Source of the DNA: Pavlovales sp. CCMP2436
Lineage: Eukaryota; Haptophyta; Pavlovophyceae; Pavlovales
Length of the DNA: 10,242 nt
Assembly (NCBI GenBank): GCA_026770615.1
Contig: MU631331.1
Coordinates: 240,026 to 250,267, forward strand
Direction of reading: 5' to 3'
Every line of letters starts with the position of its first letter. Position 1 is the stretch's first letter. The notes under the pieces were generated by a model. It saw nothing but the letters and a program-made list of their open reading frames with translations, did no database searches and was not told the origin of the DNA. A program made the translations under genes and the position numbers. Positions 1 to 5,785 of this stretch are shown one piece after another.

Positions 1-109
1 CCCAAGCCAGCGCAGCCGACCAAGGCACGCAGCAGGCAATGGGCGACGCAGCGCTCAGACCAGCAAAACATTCAGAACAGTCAGACGCCAGCTTGAATCC
101 CTATCAGTA
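1..109 (+). repeat. Dispersed repeat R1, copy 1 (cut by window start)
   Basis: This GC-rich segment recurs at 5183-5291 on the plus strand and at 2043-2135 on the minus strand, with only scattered substitutions. The three copies stop matching at the same point, just after a shared CCCTATCA, and then run into unrelated AT-rich DNA. A reading frame (…GTQQAMGDAALRPA…SLNPY) is kept in all three copies, which suggests the tail of a mobile-element ORF rather than random DNA. The protein family is not recognised. The open frame that continues past position 109 to 521 in this copy is outside the shared repeat and is probably not coding. Confidence 0.7.
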
Positions 110-280
110 TATTGATAAGACACATTTAAACCTTTTGATGTACGACAGAATACCGTGCGAGTCTATACAATCGGCCGACCACGACGAAGTCGTTAAGCAG
201 ATATTGATAAACTCTATAATATTTGATAGATACTTATATACTCTCGACAGTATCGTATGGCGCTCGTCAAGGGTCAGTGA

Positions 281-457
281 TCACTTGCTCGACGATGAAC
301 CCACATCCAACTCGCCAAGCATGTCCATCATGTCGGAGATCTTGCACTCCTCGAGATCACGCGTTGCCTGGCGAGTTTTTTTCTCCTCCTCATCAAGCTC
401 GCGCTTGAGGTTGGCGATAATCTCCTCGTTCTTGGCGATTGTCAATTCCCCAGACCA
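281..457 (-). CDS. C-terminal exon of an unrecognised coiled-coil protein (partial)
   Basis: The minus strand is open for 58 codons and ends in TGA at 281-283. It has no ATG near the upstream end, so it would be a last exon or a gene remnant. The frame runs into a stop at 458-460, so any splice acceptor lies below that; one possible acceptor is the CCAAG shortly inside the frame. The product is rich in Glu, Lys, Arg and Leu in heptad-like order (NEEIIANLKRELDEEEKKT), then has an acidic Met/Leu segment (SDMMDMLGELD) and a short Ser-rich tail. Codons such as AAG, GAG, CTC and CGC match the GC-rich host style. No family could be assigned; coiled coils are poor identifiers. It sits next to repeat R1 and the rest of the gene is not visible, so it may be a fragment carried by repeats. 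Confidence 0.45.
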   Translation of the reverse strand, partial: WSGELTIAKNEEIIANLKRELDEEEKKTRQATRDLEECKISDMMDMLGELDVGSSSSK

Positions 458-930
458 TCATATCAATCTTAATATCATGTTTGACACTGGGAATGGGGGT
501 TCACATAACAGTCATATGTAACTTAGTTACATATCGTCATTGTGACTGGTGCCAAGATGTCACAGACTGCTACCGTGTTGCACTCAGCTAGCTATAGCCC
601 GTCCACGCTCGCCGGCAGAGGGCGTGGCGATATACGCAGCGAGCTGGATTCATCGCGGCAATGATTGCGCTTGGGCGCTCGGCCTGACGGCAGCTCCTGC
701 GCTTAGCTAGCCCTGCCAATGGGTCGGCTGAAGACTCAAGGCCTCGCAAAGACTCCTGCCCTTTGCGCCTCGTGCCCGCAGTCCTGATGTTGGTAAATTG
801 GTGCAGGCTGGCCCGCAGGTTGGTCGCCCAGGCGGTCGGTGAATGATCCTAGGCACGCGGCACCGCGGCAACAAACCTGACCTCGCCGCGTGCAAACGAG
901 GCACGCTCTTCGTCGCTCGGCCAGGCCGAG
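458..930. other. Intergenic, no gene recognised
   Basis: No ORF here has convincing codon use or family motifs; the longest frames are Arg/Pro/Cys-rich translations typical of shadow frames in GC-rich DNA. The stretch holds one small perfect palindrome at 514-534 and otherwise mixed-composition sequence. It separates the coiled-coil exon from the 3' end of the LYR gene. Confidence 0.5.
514..534. repeat. Perfect 9-bp inverted repeat (hairpin)
   Basis: ATATGTAAC at 514-522 and GTTACATAT at 526-534 are exact reverse complements around a TTA spacer. It lies in AT-richer DNA between genes. The surrounding bases (TTAGTTACATAT…GTCA) loosely resemble the loop of the GC-rich foldback near 9126-9151. 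Confidence 0.8.
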
Positions 931-1155
931 CTAGCGGAACGAGAAAGACGAGTCTGTACGAGCACGCGTCTGGCGCTGGAGCGTGTCGAGGCCGTCATAT
1001 GCCTGCTGCATGAGCTTCTCCTTCTGCGCTGGAGGGCAGCGCGCGTTGTCCTTGAACTCTTGCCTGATCTCGACCATGACGGCGTTCCGCCTGATCGAGG
1101 GCCAGCGAGCCGCCGCGCGCAAGATCTGCCGGTAGATGCTGCGGACCTCGGCCAT
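931..1155 (-). CDS. LYR-motif (Complex1_LYR-like) small protein
   Basis: The predicted protein has 74 residues, starting at the Met encoded by 1155-1153 and ending with TAG. Near the N-terminus it carries the LYR-type signature IYRQIL (residues 7-12). Downstream are the Arg/Trp-Pro-Ser segment, a conserved EIRQEFKDN stretch and a C-terminal amphipathic helix (AYDGLDTLQRQ). This is the layout of the Complex1_LYR superfamily: small three-helix proteins of the mitochondrial matrix that bind the acyl carrier protein and help assemble Fe-S proteins or respiratory complexes. The length fits. A longer reading frame starts at 1242, but its extra 29 residues show no family similarity and run into the promoter region, so the internal Met is preferred. 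Which LYR subfamily it belongs to cannot be said. It is divergent from the DUF493 gene, 181 bp away. Confidence 0.72.
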   Translation of the reverse strand: MAEVRSIYRQILRAAARWPSIRRNAVMVEIRQEFKDNARCPPAQKEKLMQQAYDGLDTLQRQTRARTDSSFSFR

Positions 1156-1336
1156 GGAGCACGCCAAGCCCGGTCTCACTGGCGCGGTGAAATCGGCCGG
1201 GCGCGAGAAAGCGCACCGCCGGTAGATTAAAAATTGCGCCAAAAGTCAAAAATTGAAAAAAACGTGCCGTGGCAGCGGCTGGTCCTGTTGAGCGTGCTGG
1301 CGTGCTCGGCTGCTCGCGCACGCGCCGTTTGACGGC
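1156..1336. promoter_or_regulatory. Divergent intergenic region between LYR and DUF493 genes
   Basis: This 181-bp gap separates two start codons pointing away from each other, so it must hold both 5' leaders and probably a shared promoter. An A-rich island at about 1227-1262, with several AAAAATTG-like runs, stands out from otherwise GC-rich sequence. No TATA box or known factor site is identified with confidence. Confidence 0.4.
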
Positions 1337-1876
1337 ATGGCCCTGTTCAGCGCGCTCGTTATACTGCACGCGGCGCCTGCGGCGCGCGCGCTCAGCACAC
1401 AGCGTCTCGTCCGCTCGCTCACGAGTGGCGCGGGCCGCTTGTTCGTCTCGCCCGTCTGCCACGCCGCGGTACCGGGGGGGGTCAACAACGACGATGGCCA
1501 CGCCGCGGTACCGGGGGGGGTCAACAACGATGATGGCGGCAGCGACAACACAGCCTCGAGCGTGGGCAAGTTCACGCCCGGGGGGAACCTGTTCCAAAAT
1601 CCGCTGCCCGCGCCGACCGGCAAACGGGTCGACGAGATCGTGGACTTTCCCACCTTGTTACAATTCAAGATTGTGGGCCTCAACGACGCCACGTTCGTCA
1701 CAGACATGGAGCGCCTGTGCTCGGATACCTCCGGCCACACGGTCACCGCGGCGATGACGCGCGACAACGGCAAGTACCGGAGCGTCTCCGTCGACGTCAT
1801 CGTCGACACTGCGGAGAAGTTCTACGAGATCTACGAGACCGTCGGCAAGGACAAGCGCGTCAAGTTCATGATCTGA
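1337..1876 (+). CDS. DUF493 (YbeD-like) domain protein with plastid-type targeting leader
   Basis: The 179-residue protein ends in a DUF493 domain at about residues 101-179. That region begins VDFPTLLQFKIVG, has the spaced segment GKYRSVSVDVIVDTAEKFYEIY and finishes KDKRVKFMI, as in the small ferredoxin-like-fold proteins of this family. Family members occur in bacteria (YbeD) and in plastids of plants and algae; their role is regulatory or unknown. The first 18 or so residues (MALFSALVILHAAPAARA) form a signal peptide with an AxA-type cleavage site. The Arg/Ser/Thr-rich stretch that follows can act as a transit peptide, so plastid import through the ER is inferred. The linker holds an exact 13-residue duplication (residues 42-54 and 55-67). 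There is an in-frame stop upstream and only one ATG before the domain, so the start is well supported. No intron is needed. Confidence 0.82.
   Translation: MALFSALVILHAAPAARALSTQRLVRSLTSGAGRLFVSPVCHAAVPGGVNNDDGHAAVPGGVNNDDGGSDNTASSVGKFTPGGNLFQNPLPAPTGKRVDEIVDFPTLLQFKIVGLNDATFVTDMERLCSDTSGHTVTAAMTRDNGKYRSVSVDVIVDTAEKFYEIYETVGKDKRVKFMI
1460..1537 (+). repeat. 39-bp in-frame tandem duplication inside the DUF493 gene
   Basis: The unit at 1460-1498 is repeated at 1499-1537 with a single silent difference (GAC versus GAT). Each unit encodes HAAVPGGVNNDDG and carries a run of eight G. Being a multiple of three it keeps the reading frame, and near identity points to a recent event. Confidence 0.92.
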
Positions 1877-2042
1877 GGCCGCGGCGCGTGCGTGCTGCCT
1901 TCAGTTGCCGGCGGGCGCCCACAGTCTGCCGCCCCTCGGCCCTCTCGCCATGTACACCAAGGCGGGAGAGGGGGCTTTGATCGGGAGGGGTGCATGGCTA
2001 GCTGGTCCGAGGCGCCGCCCCTGTGTAGAAGTCTTATATTTA

Positions 2043-2135
2043 TGATAGGGATTCAAGCTGGCGTCTGACTGTTCTAAATGTTGTGCTGGTCTGAGCGCTG
2101 CGTCGCCCATTGCCTGCTGTGTGCCTTCGTCGGCT
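2043..2135 (-). repeat. Dispersed repeat R1, copy 3 (inverted)
   Basis: Read on the minus strand this matches copies 1 and 2 over about 93 bp, ending after the same CCCTATCA. At its other end it stops matching at TCGGCT, exactly where the inverted end of unit E1 starts (ATGGCTCAGG at 2136). The reading frame is kept (GTQQAMGDAALRPAQH…SLNPY), with Ser to Leu and Gln to Glu changes relative to copy 1. Confidence 0.75.
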
Positions 2136-2908
2136 ATGGCTCAGGTCACCCCCGGACAGGGGAAGACCATTCAACCTAATTCGCGAAGCCAAACGCGAAA
2201 AGCGGCCAGGATCTCACGTCTTCCAGATGTCGCCTGCGTCATCCTCGGTGCGCGCCCGCGACAGCGGCGGAGGCCCGACCGGCTCCGAGCGCGCGCGCGA
2301 CAAACGCGGCAGCAACTCGGGCGGCACCGGCTCGGGCGGCGCAGGCTCGGGCTCGAGCTGCGCCCGGCAGCGGTGCGTTACGAGCAGCTCGTTGACGAGC
2401 TGCACGATCGCATGCTGCAGCGACGGACGCGTAGTCGAGGTATTGCACTTAAGCTGCATCCGCTTCGTTGGGTCCACCGCCCTGCAGCAGCCGAGCGACA
2501 CCTGGACGTACTCGAGCGCGCCTGCGCGCCCCCCCGTCTCCGCAGAGAAGACATTGTCCACCTTGCGCAAGCGCACCAGGAGGTCATCAACGCTTGTGCC
2601 GACGAGCTCTTCGAGCGGCTCCGGCCAGCGGAGCGACATCGCGGCGGGCGGATGCTGCGAGTCTGGACCGATCCAGAGCGATGGTAGGGTTTTAAAAACG
2701 GGTTCAAAACATGATTAAAATCGGCGCGCGTTAGTTATTGATCCCTGGCCCGCCCATGAAGACTAACAGAATTTTTTGAAATAAAATAGAGCTCGTCGAG
2801 ACCGACCAATAAACGCTTCAAATTTCGGCATAGCCCTTCAGAAATGCTCTCAACCCGGTTGAATGGTCTTCGCCCACTTGAGAGCTGTCCGGGGGTGACC
2901 TGAGCCAT
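2136..2908. mobile_element. Inverted-end unit E1 enclosing a gene (putative non-autonomous transposon)
   Basis: The left end (2136-2176) and the right end (2857-2908, reverse strand) share ATGGCTCAGGTCACCCCCGG, then ACAG, then GAAGACCATTCAACC. The right end has about 11 additional bases between the two blocks (around 2872-2884). A second unit, E2, has related ends with the same kind of long/short asymmetry. E1 contains one GC-rich ORF on the minus strand and AT-richer flanks. No transposase is encoded, so if mobile it would depend on one elsewhere. Clear target-site duplications were not found, so the mobile-element call is inference from paired, repeated ends. Confidence 0.5.
2214..2639 (-). 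CDS. Unrecognised 141-residue protein lying inside unit E1
   Basis: A single-exon minus-strand ORF starts ATG at 2639-2637 and ends TGA at 2214-2216. About 86% of third codon positions are G or C, matching the host genes and favouring this frame over the overlapping plus-strand frames. Residues 1-95 look helical, with alternating Leu/Val and charged residues (SVDDLLVRLRKVDNVF; HAIVQLVNELLVTHR), and could form a helical bundle or coiled coil. Residues 95-141 are Pro/Glu/Arg/Ser-rich and probably disordered (EPEPAPPEPVPPE). No signal peptide, membrane segment or catalytic motif is visible. I do not recognise the family. It lies between the two inverted ends of E1, so it is either a captured host gene or a host gene flanked by inverted copies of a repeat by chance. 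Confidence 0.55.
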   Translation of the reverse strand: MSLRWPEPLEELVGTSVDDLLVRLRKVDNVFSAETGGRAGALEYVQVSLGCCRAVDPTKRMQLKCNTSTTRPSLQHAIVQLVNELLVTHRCRAQLEPEPAPPEPVPPELLPRLSRARSEPVGPPPLSRARTEDDAGDIWKT

Positions 2909-2928
2909 CGCCCGTCGTGTATGTATGT

Positions 2929-2988
2929 ATATTAGCGGCTCAGCATGGATCAACAGGTTATTTTCAGTCACTGGCGTGGTCGACGTCA
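2929..2988 (+). repeat. Diverged half of the foldback element
   Basis: This stretch (AGCGGCTCAGCATGG, then TCAACAGGT, then TGGTCGACGTCAG) matches the right arm of the foldback at 4763-4873 with several substitutions and lacks the opposite arm. It lies 20 bp outside the right end of E1, while the intact foldback lies shortly outside the right end of E2. The two repeat types may therefore belong together. Confidence 0.65.
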
Positions 2989-3117
2989 GGCTGAGGTATG
3001 TATAATAACTACCGGCGCCGGAAGAGAAGAACTACGCCGGGCCCACAGTGATAATGTGTAAACAGTCACAGTGATCCAGGACTCGGTACCCAGGACGGCT
3101 CAGTCTCAGTGACTGTG

Positions 3118-3287
3118 AGGGGATCGCGGGCAACAAGAACGGAATATTTAAGGCTGAGGCTCAGTTTCTTAGCAAGATACATACAAACGATGGTTAAAAT
3201 TCTCTTAAATTACTATTGAAGGGCACCAAAATCGAGGCTCAATTTCTTAACGTTTAGGTTTCTTACTAATATTGCCCGTGATCCCCT
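3118..3287. mobile_element. MITE-like 170-bp unit with 16-bp terminal inverted repeats
   Basis: AGGGGATCGCGGGCAA at 3118-3133 is the reverse complement of 3272-3287 with one mismatch. The interior is AT-rich and carries an 18-bp imperfect direct repeat (GAGGCTCAGTTTCTTAGC at 3156 and a near copy at 3234). It has no coding capacity. Size and termini fit a miniature inverted-repeat element, but no clear target-site duplication was seen. Confidence 0.45.
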
Positions 3288-4151
3288 GTACTATCCAAAC
3301 ATATTCAAAAGGATGGGTGCACACTGCTGCCATTGGTCTCCATTTCATGCTCCGGAGCTGAGCCTTGGAAGGTAGGGTCTCAAGAGGCAAATGGAAAGCC
3401 TCGGCCGATCAGAAGTTAGTTAGTTAGTTGGACCCTTCAACACACCAGCCATTCGCCAACGCCCTAGGCTTTGGGGAGGTGGCTTTCATGATATCTGCAG
3501 TGGGAGGGGGCGCTCAGCCCCCCTGAGCAGCAATCAGCCTCGATGAAGATGGCTAGACTGTGTGTGTGCTCGACTGGTAGCCACACGGCGACGCGGCCCA
3601 CGATGCGCCGCCTGTCAGTCAGTGATATGGGAGAGATGCGACCCCCGTTTGATGCACCTGAATGCGATCCCCAAGTCCCGCGAGCAAGCTGGACGATCCA
3701 CGTAGCGGAAGCTTGCCTACATCAGAACCTCCTCTACAACTAGTTAAGTATATCAAATTAAATGCCAAATTCAAATAAATAAAGATTCCTATCCAATAGG
3801 AAAATCTCATAAAGTACCGATAGGTGCGTGTCAGAGGGCGCTCAGCAGTTGTGAGCCAATCACATCTGTGGGTGTCTAGGCTACCCCACACACCACGCCG
3901 AGCCTCCCCTCCGCTTAGAGCAGGTCCACGTCGACGCGCTGCCAAGCTACTGGCACGTGCGCCCACATGCCCAAAATGCGCCCCCCATGCTGAAATTTAT
4001 AGGTTTTTTTTTTGGTGCTTTCAAGAGATCATAACGGACCATCGGGAGGCCGCATCGTCAATCTGATTGATTCCTGGCTATCCCCATGTTGTCTCGTCCA
4101 TGGTGATGTGCGGTGACCCTATAGGTCCCCCCCGCGCGGTTCGTCGAGGCT
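3288..4151. other. Gene-free mixed-composition DNA
   Basis: No reading frame here has host-like codon use or recognisable motifs. Small hairpins are present, for example GCTCAG…CTGAGC around the C run near 3510-3530, and there is a short TTAG repeat near 3415-3427. It is probably decayed repeat sequence between units E1 and E2. Confidence 0.4.
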
Positions 4152-4608
4152 ATGGCTTTGGTCACCCCCGGGCAGTCCGCAAGCGGGGGACGATCATCCT
4201 GAGCATTGTGAGCCTCCATAATAGAAGACAGAGCTTGCTCTAGGCTTGCTGGATTTGTCTCGGAGGACTCTATTTTATATATTTATCAGAAATTTGTGAG
4301 TTTGAATGCGTGGGGTAGTAAATTAGTAACTAACAACGTGGTCTTTTTTTAAAAGGGGGGATTGGTGGATACAGTATTTAGCACAACGAAGAAATATTTT
4401 CAAATGTGAGAAGCTTTGGATGCAATATATAGCATTCTGAATTTTTCGTATGTAATTTCAAGAAGTAGGTTAGTTATTGGGCGTTCATTTTTATAACAAG
4501 TTAGATACAAATCTACTGCAGATGCATATATTTAAAATTTTACTGGCCACATTTCGTTGTTGTCTCCGGCGAAGCACGCAGGATGGTCGTCCACTGCCCG
4601 GGGGTGAC
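4152..4608. mobile_element. Inverted-end unit E2 (putative non-autonomous transposon, no gene)
   Basis: The left end (4152-4201) contains GTCACCCCCGGGCAGT, an 11-base insert that is itself a small hairpin (CCGC-AA-GCGG), and GGACGATCATCCTG. The right end (4579-4608, reverse strand) has the same two blocks joined directly, without the insert, and with one substitution. The ends are clearly related to those of E1. The interior of about 380 bp is AT-rich, with no ORF. As in E1, one end is the long form and the other the short form, but the orientation is reversed. Confidence 0.5.
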
Positions 4609-4638
4609 TACAGAGTGCAGCCCATCCTATTGCATGTA

Positions 4639-4895
4639 CAGTAGTCTGTAGACTGTTTGATCTATATATATAGCATCCCTGCTGCCAGGACTAACGTCCG
4701 ACGTCGACCAAGTCATTGAGTGAACAACACCTGTTGAACCATGCTGAGCCGCTATATATATGTATATAGCGGCTCAGCATGGTCCATATATAGCGGCTCA
4801 GCATGGTTCAACAGGTGTTGTTCACTCAATAAGGTTCAACAGGTGTTCTTCACTCAATGACTTGGTCGACGTCAGTAGTCTGTAGACTGTTTGAT
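4639..4895. mobile_element. Foldback element flanked by 23-bp direct repeats
   Basis: A 23-bp sequence beginning CAGTAGTCTGTAGACT occurs exactly at 4639-4661 and again at 4873-4895. Between the copies lies a long hairpin. The left arm (4700-4758) pairs with right-arm sequence at 4763-4873, including GACGTCGACC against GGTCGACGTC. At the core are two 21-bp perfect arms (4738-4758 and 4763-4783) with a 4-base spacer. The right arm has internal duplications: a 26-bp segment starting GGTTCAACAGGTG appears at 4805-4830 and 4833-4858, and the AGCGGCTCAGCATGG segment appears twice. This is the architecture of a foldback transposon. Whether the 23-bp repeats are target duplications or part of the element is open. 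Confidence 0.65.
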
Positions 4896-4905
4896 TAATA
4901 TTCAT

Positions 4906-5462
4906 TTATATTTAATTAATTATTTCTTTATTTTTATACATCCATATTTATATATATATATATATATATATATTTATTCATTTATTTATATGTATACATA
5001 TATGTGTATGTATATATATATATATATAATATATACATACATACACATATATATAATATATACCGCGCTGGCCCCGATCGCTGCCCAGCTTGGGAACACG
5101 ACAAACAGCAACCAGCAGATCATCTCCCTAAACGCCCTTGCCCGGGCACACTACCGGAGATCCATCGGCACGCGCGGTGGCGCCCAAGCCAGCGCAGCCG
5201 ACTAAGGCACGCAGCAGGCAATGGGCGACGCAGCGCTCAGACCAGCACAACATTCAGAACAGTCAGACGCCAGCTTGAATCCCTATCAGTAATATATACA
5301 TACATACACATATATATATACATATAAATAAATGAATAAATATATAATATATACATACATACACATATATATATACATATAAATAAATGAATAAATGAAT
5401 ATATATATATATATATATAAATATGGATGTATAAAAATAAAGAAATAATTAATTAAATATAA
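4906..5462. repeat. Large AT-rich palindrome (arms about 100 bp, interrupted)
   Basis: The left arm from 4906 and the right arm ending at 5462 are exact reverse complements over their outer 47 bp (4906-4952 with 5416-5462). They continue to match inward through TA runs and the ATTCATTTATTTATATGTATA block. The right side holds a tandem copy of a unit of about 54 bp (5289-5342 and 5343-5396). The centre is occupied by R1 copy 2. Further TA microsatellite extends beyond the right arm to about 5570. ORFs predicted here are translations of TA repeats and are not genes. Confidence 0.8.
5064..5290 (+). repeat. Dispersed repeat R1, copy 2, inserted in the AT palindrome
   Basis: A GC-rich island of about 227 bp lies inside pure AT DNA. 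Its last 108 bp (5183-5290) match copy 1. The preceding part is unique in this window but stays in the same reading frame (AAQLGNTTNSNQQIISLNAL…). At the codon where copy 1 has CAA and copy 3 has GAA this copy has TAA, so it is broken. A direct repeat of about 28 bp (TAATATATACATACATACAC…) sits on both sides, near 5026-5054 and 5290-5317, as a target-site duplication would, although the AT repeat context makes this uncertain. Confidence 0.65.
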
Positions 5463-5484
5463 ATATATATATATATGTATATAT

Positions 5485-5569
<85 letters not shown>

Positions 5570-5785
5570 TCACCGGACTTTTTTCGAATTTCCCCCCGGA
5601 CTGGCCACTAACTCGGATTTTGACGTTCATAGTTTAACCAGAACTAACAGTAACATATCGTTAGAACCCCCTGATATTCATTTAATAATATATCGTTAAA
5701 TTTGACTTAAATAGTGAAAGTATTCAATGATGTCAGATACGTGCGTCAGCGTGGCCGGTCGTCGGTCCACCGGGACTCCAGATCG
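5463..5785. other. TA microsatellite and gene-free spacer
   Basis: Positions 5463-5570 are almost pure TA dinucleotide repeats. The following 215 bp are AT-rich unique DNA with no convincing ORF, leading to the 3' end of the AlgH gene, whose stop codon is at 5786-5788. No poly(A) signal is identified with confidence. Confidence 0.6.

Noticed and set aside
39..521. 160-codon plus-strand ORF starting in R1
   Set aside because: Only the first 24 or so codons belong to the R1 frame. The rest lies antisense to the coiled-coil exon and is Ser/Ile-rich without host codon bias.
780..930. Possible tRNA or structured RNA
   Set aside because: Several short complementary stretches occur, but no cloverleaf with a plausible T-loop or anticodon arm could be built.
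995..1809. Long minus-strand ORFs over LYR and DUF493
   Set aside because: They are antisense or off-frame translations of two recognised genes and are dominated by Arg/Ala/Pro runs.
2121..2687. 188-codon plus-strand ORF across E1
   Set aside because: It reads fairly protein-like, but third positions lack the G/C bias, CGA codons are frequent, and it begins inside the E1 end. The opposite strand fits better.
3543..4066. Small ORFs on both strands
   Set aside because: No motifs, no codon bias and unrelated amino-acid mixes in gene-free DNA.
4690..4880. CRISPR-like repeats
   Set aside because: The repeats are inverted arms with local duplications, not a regular repeat-spacer array, and the genome is eukaryotic.
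4891..5699. Ile/Tyr-rich ORFs
   Set aside because: They are translations of TA dinucleotide and ATAC repeats.
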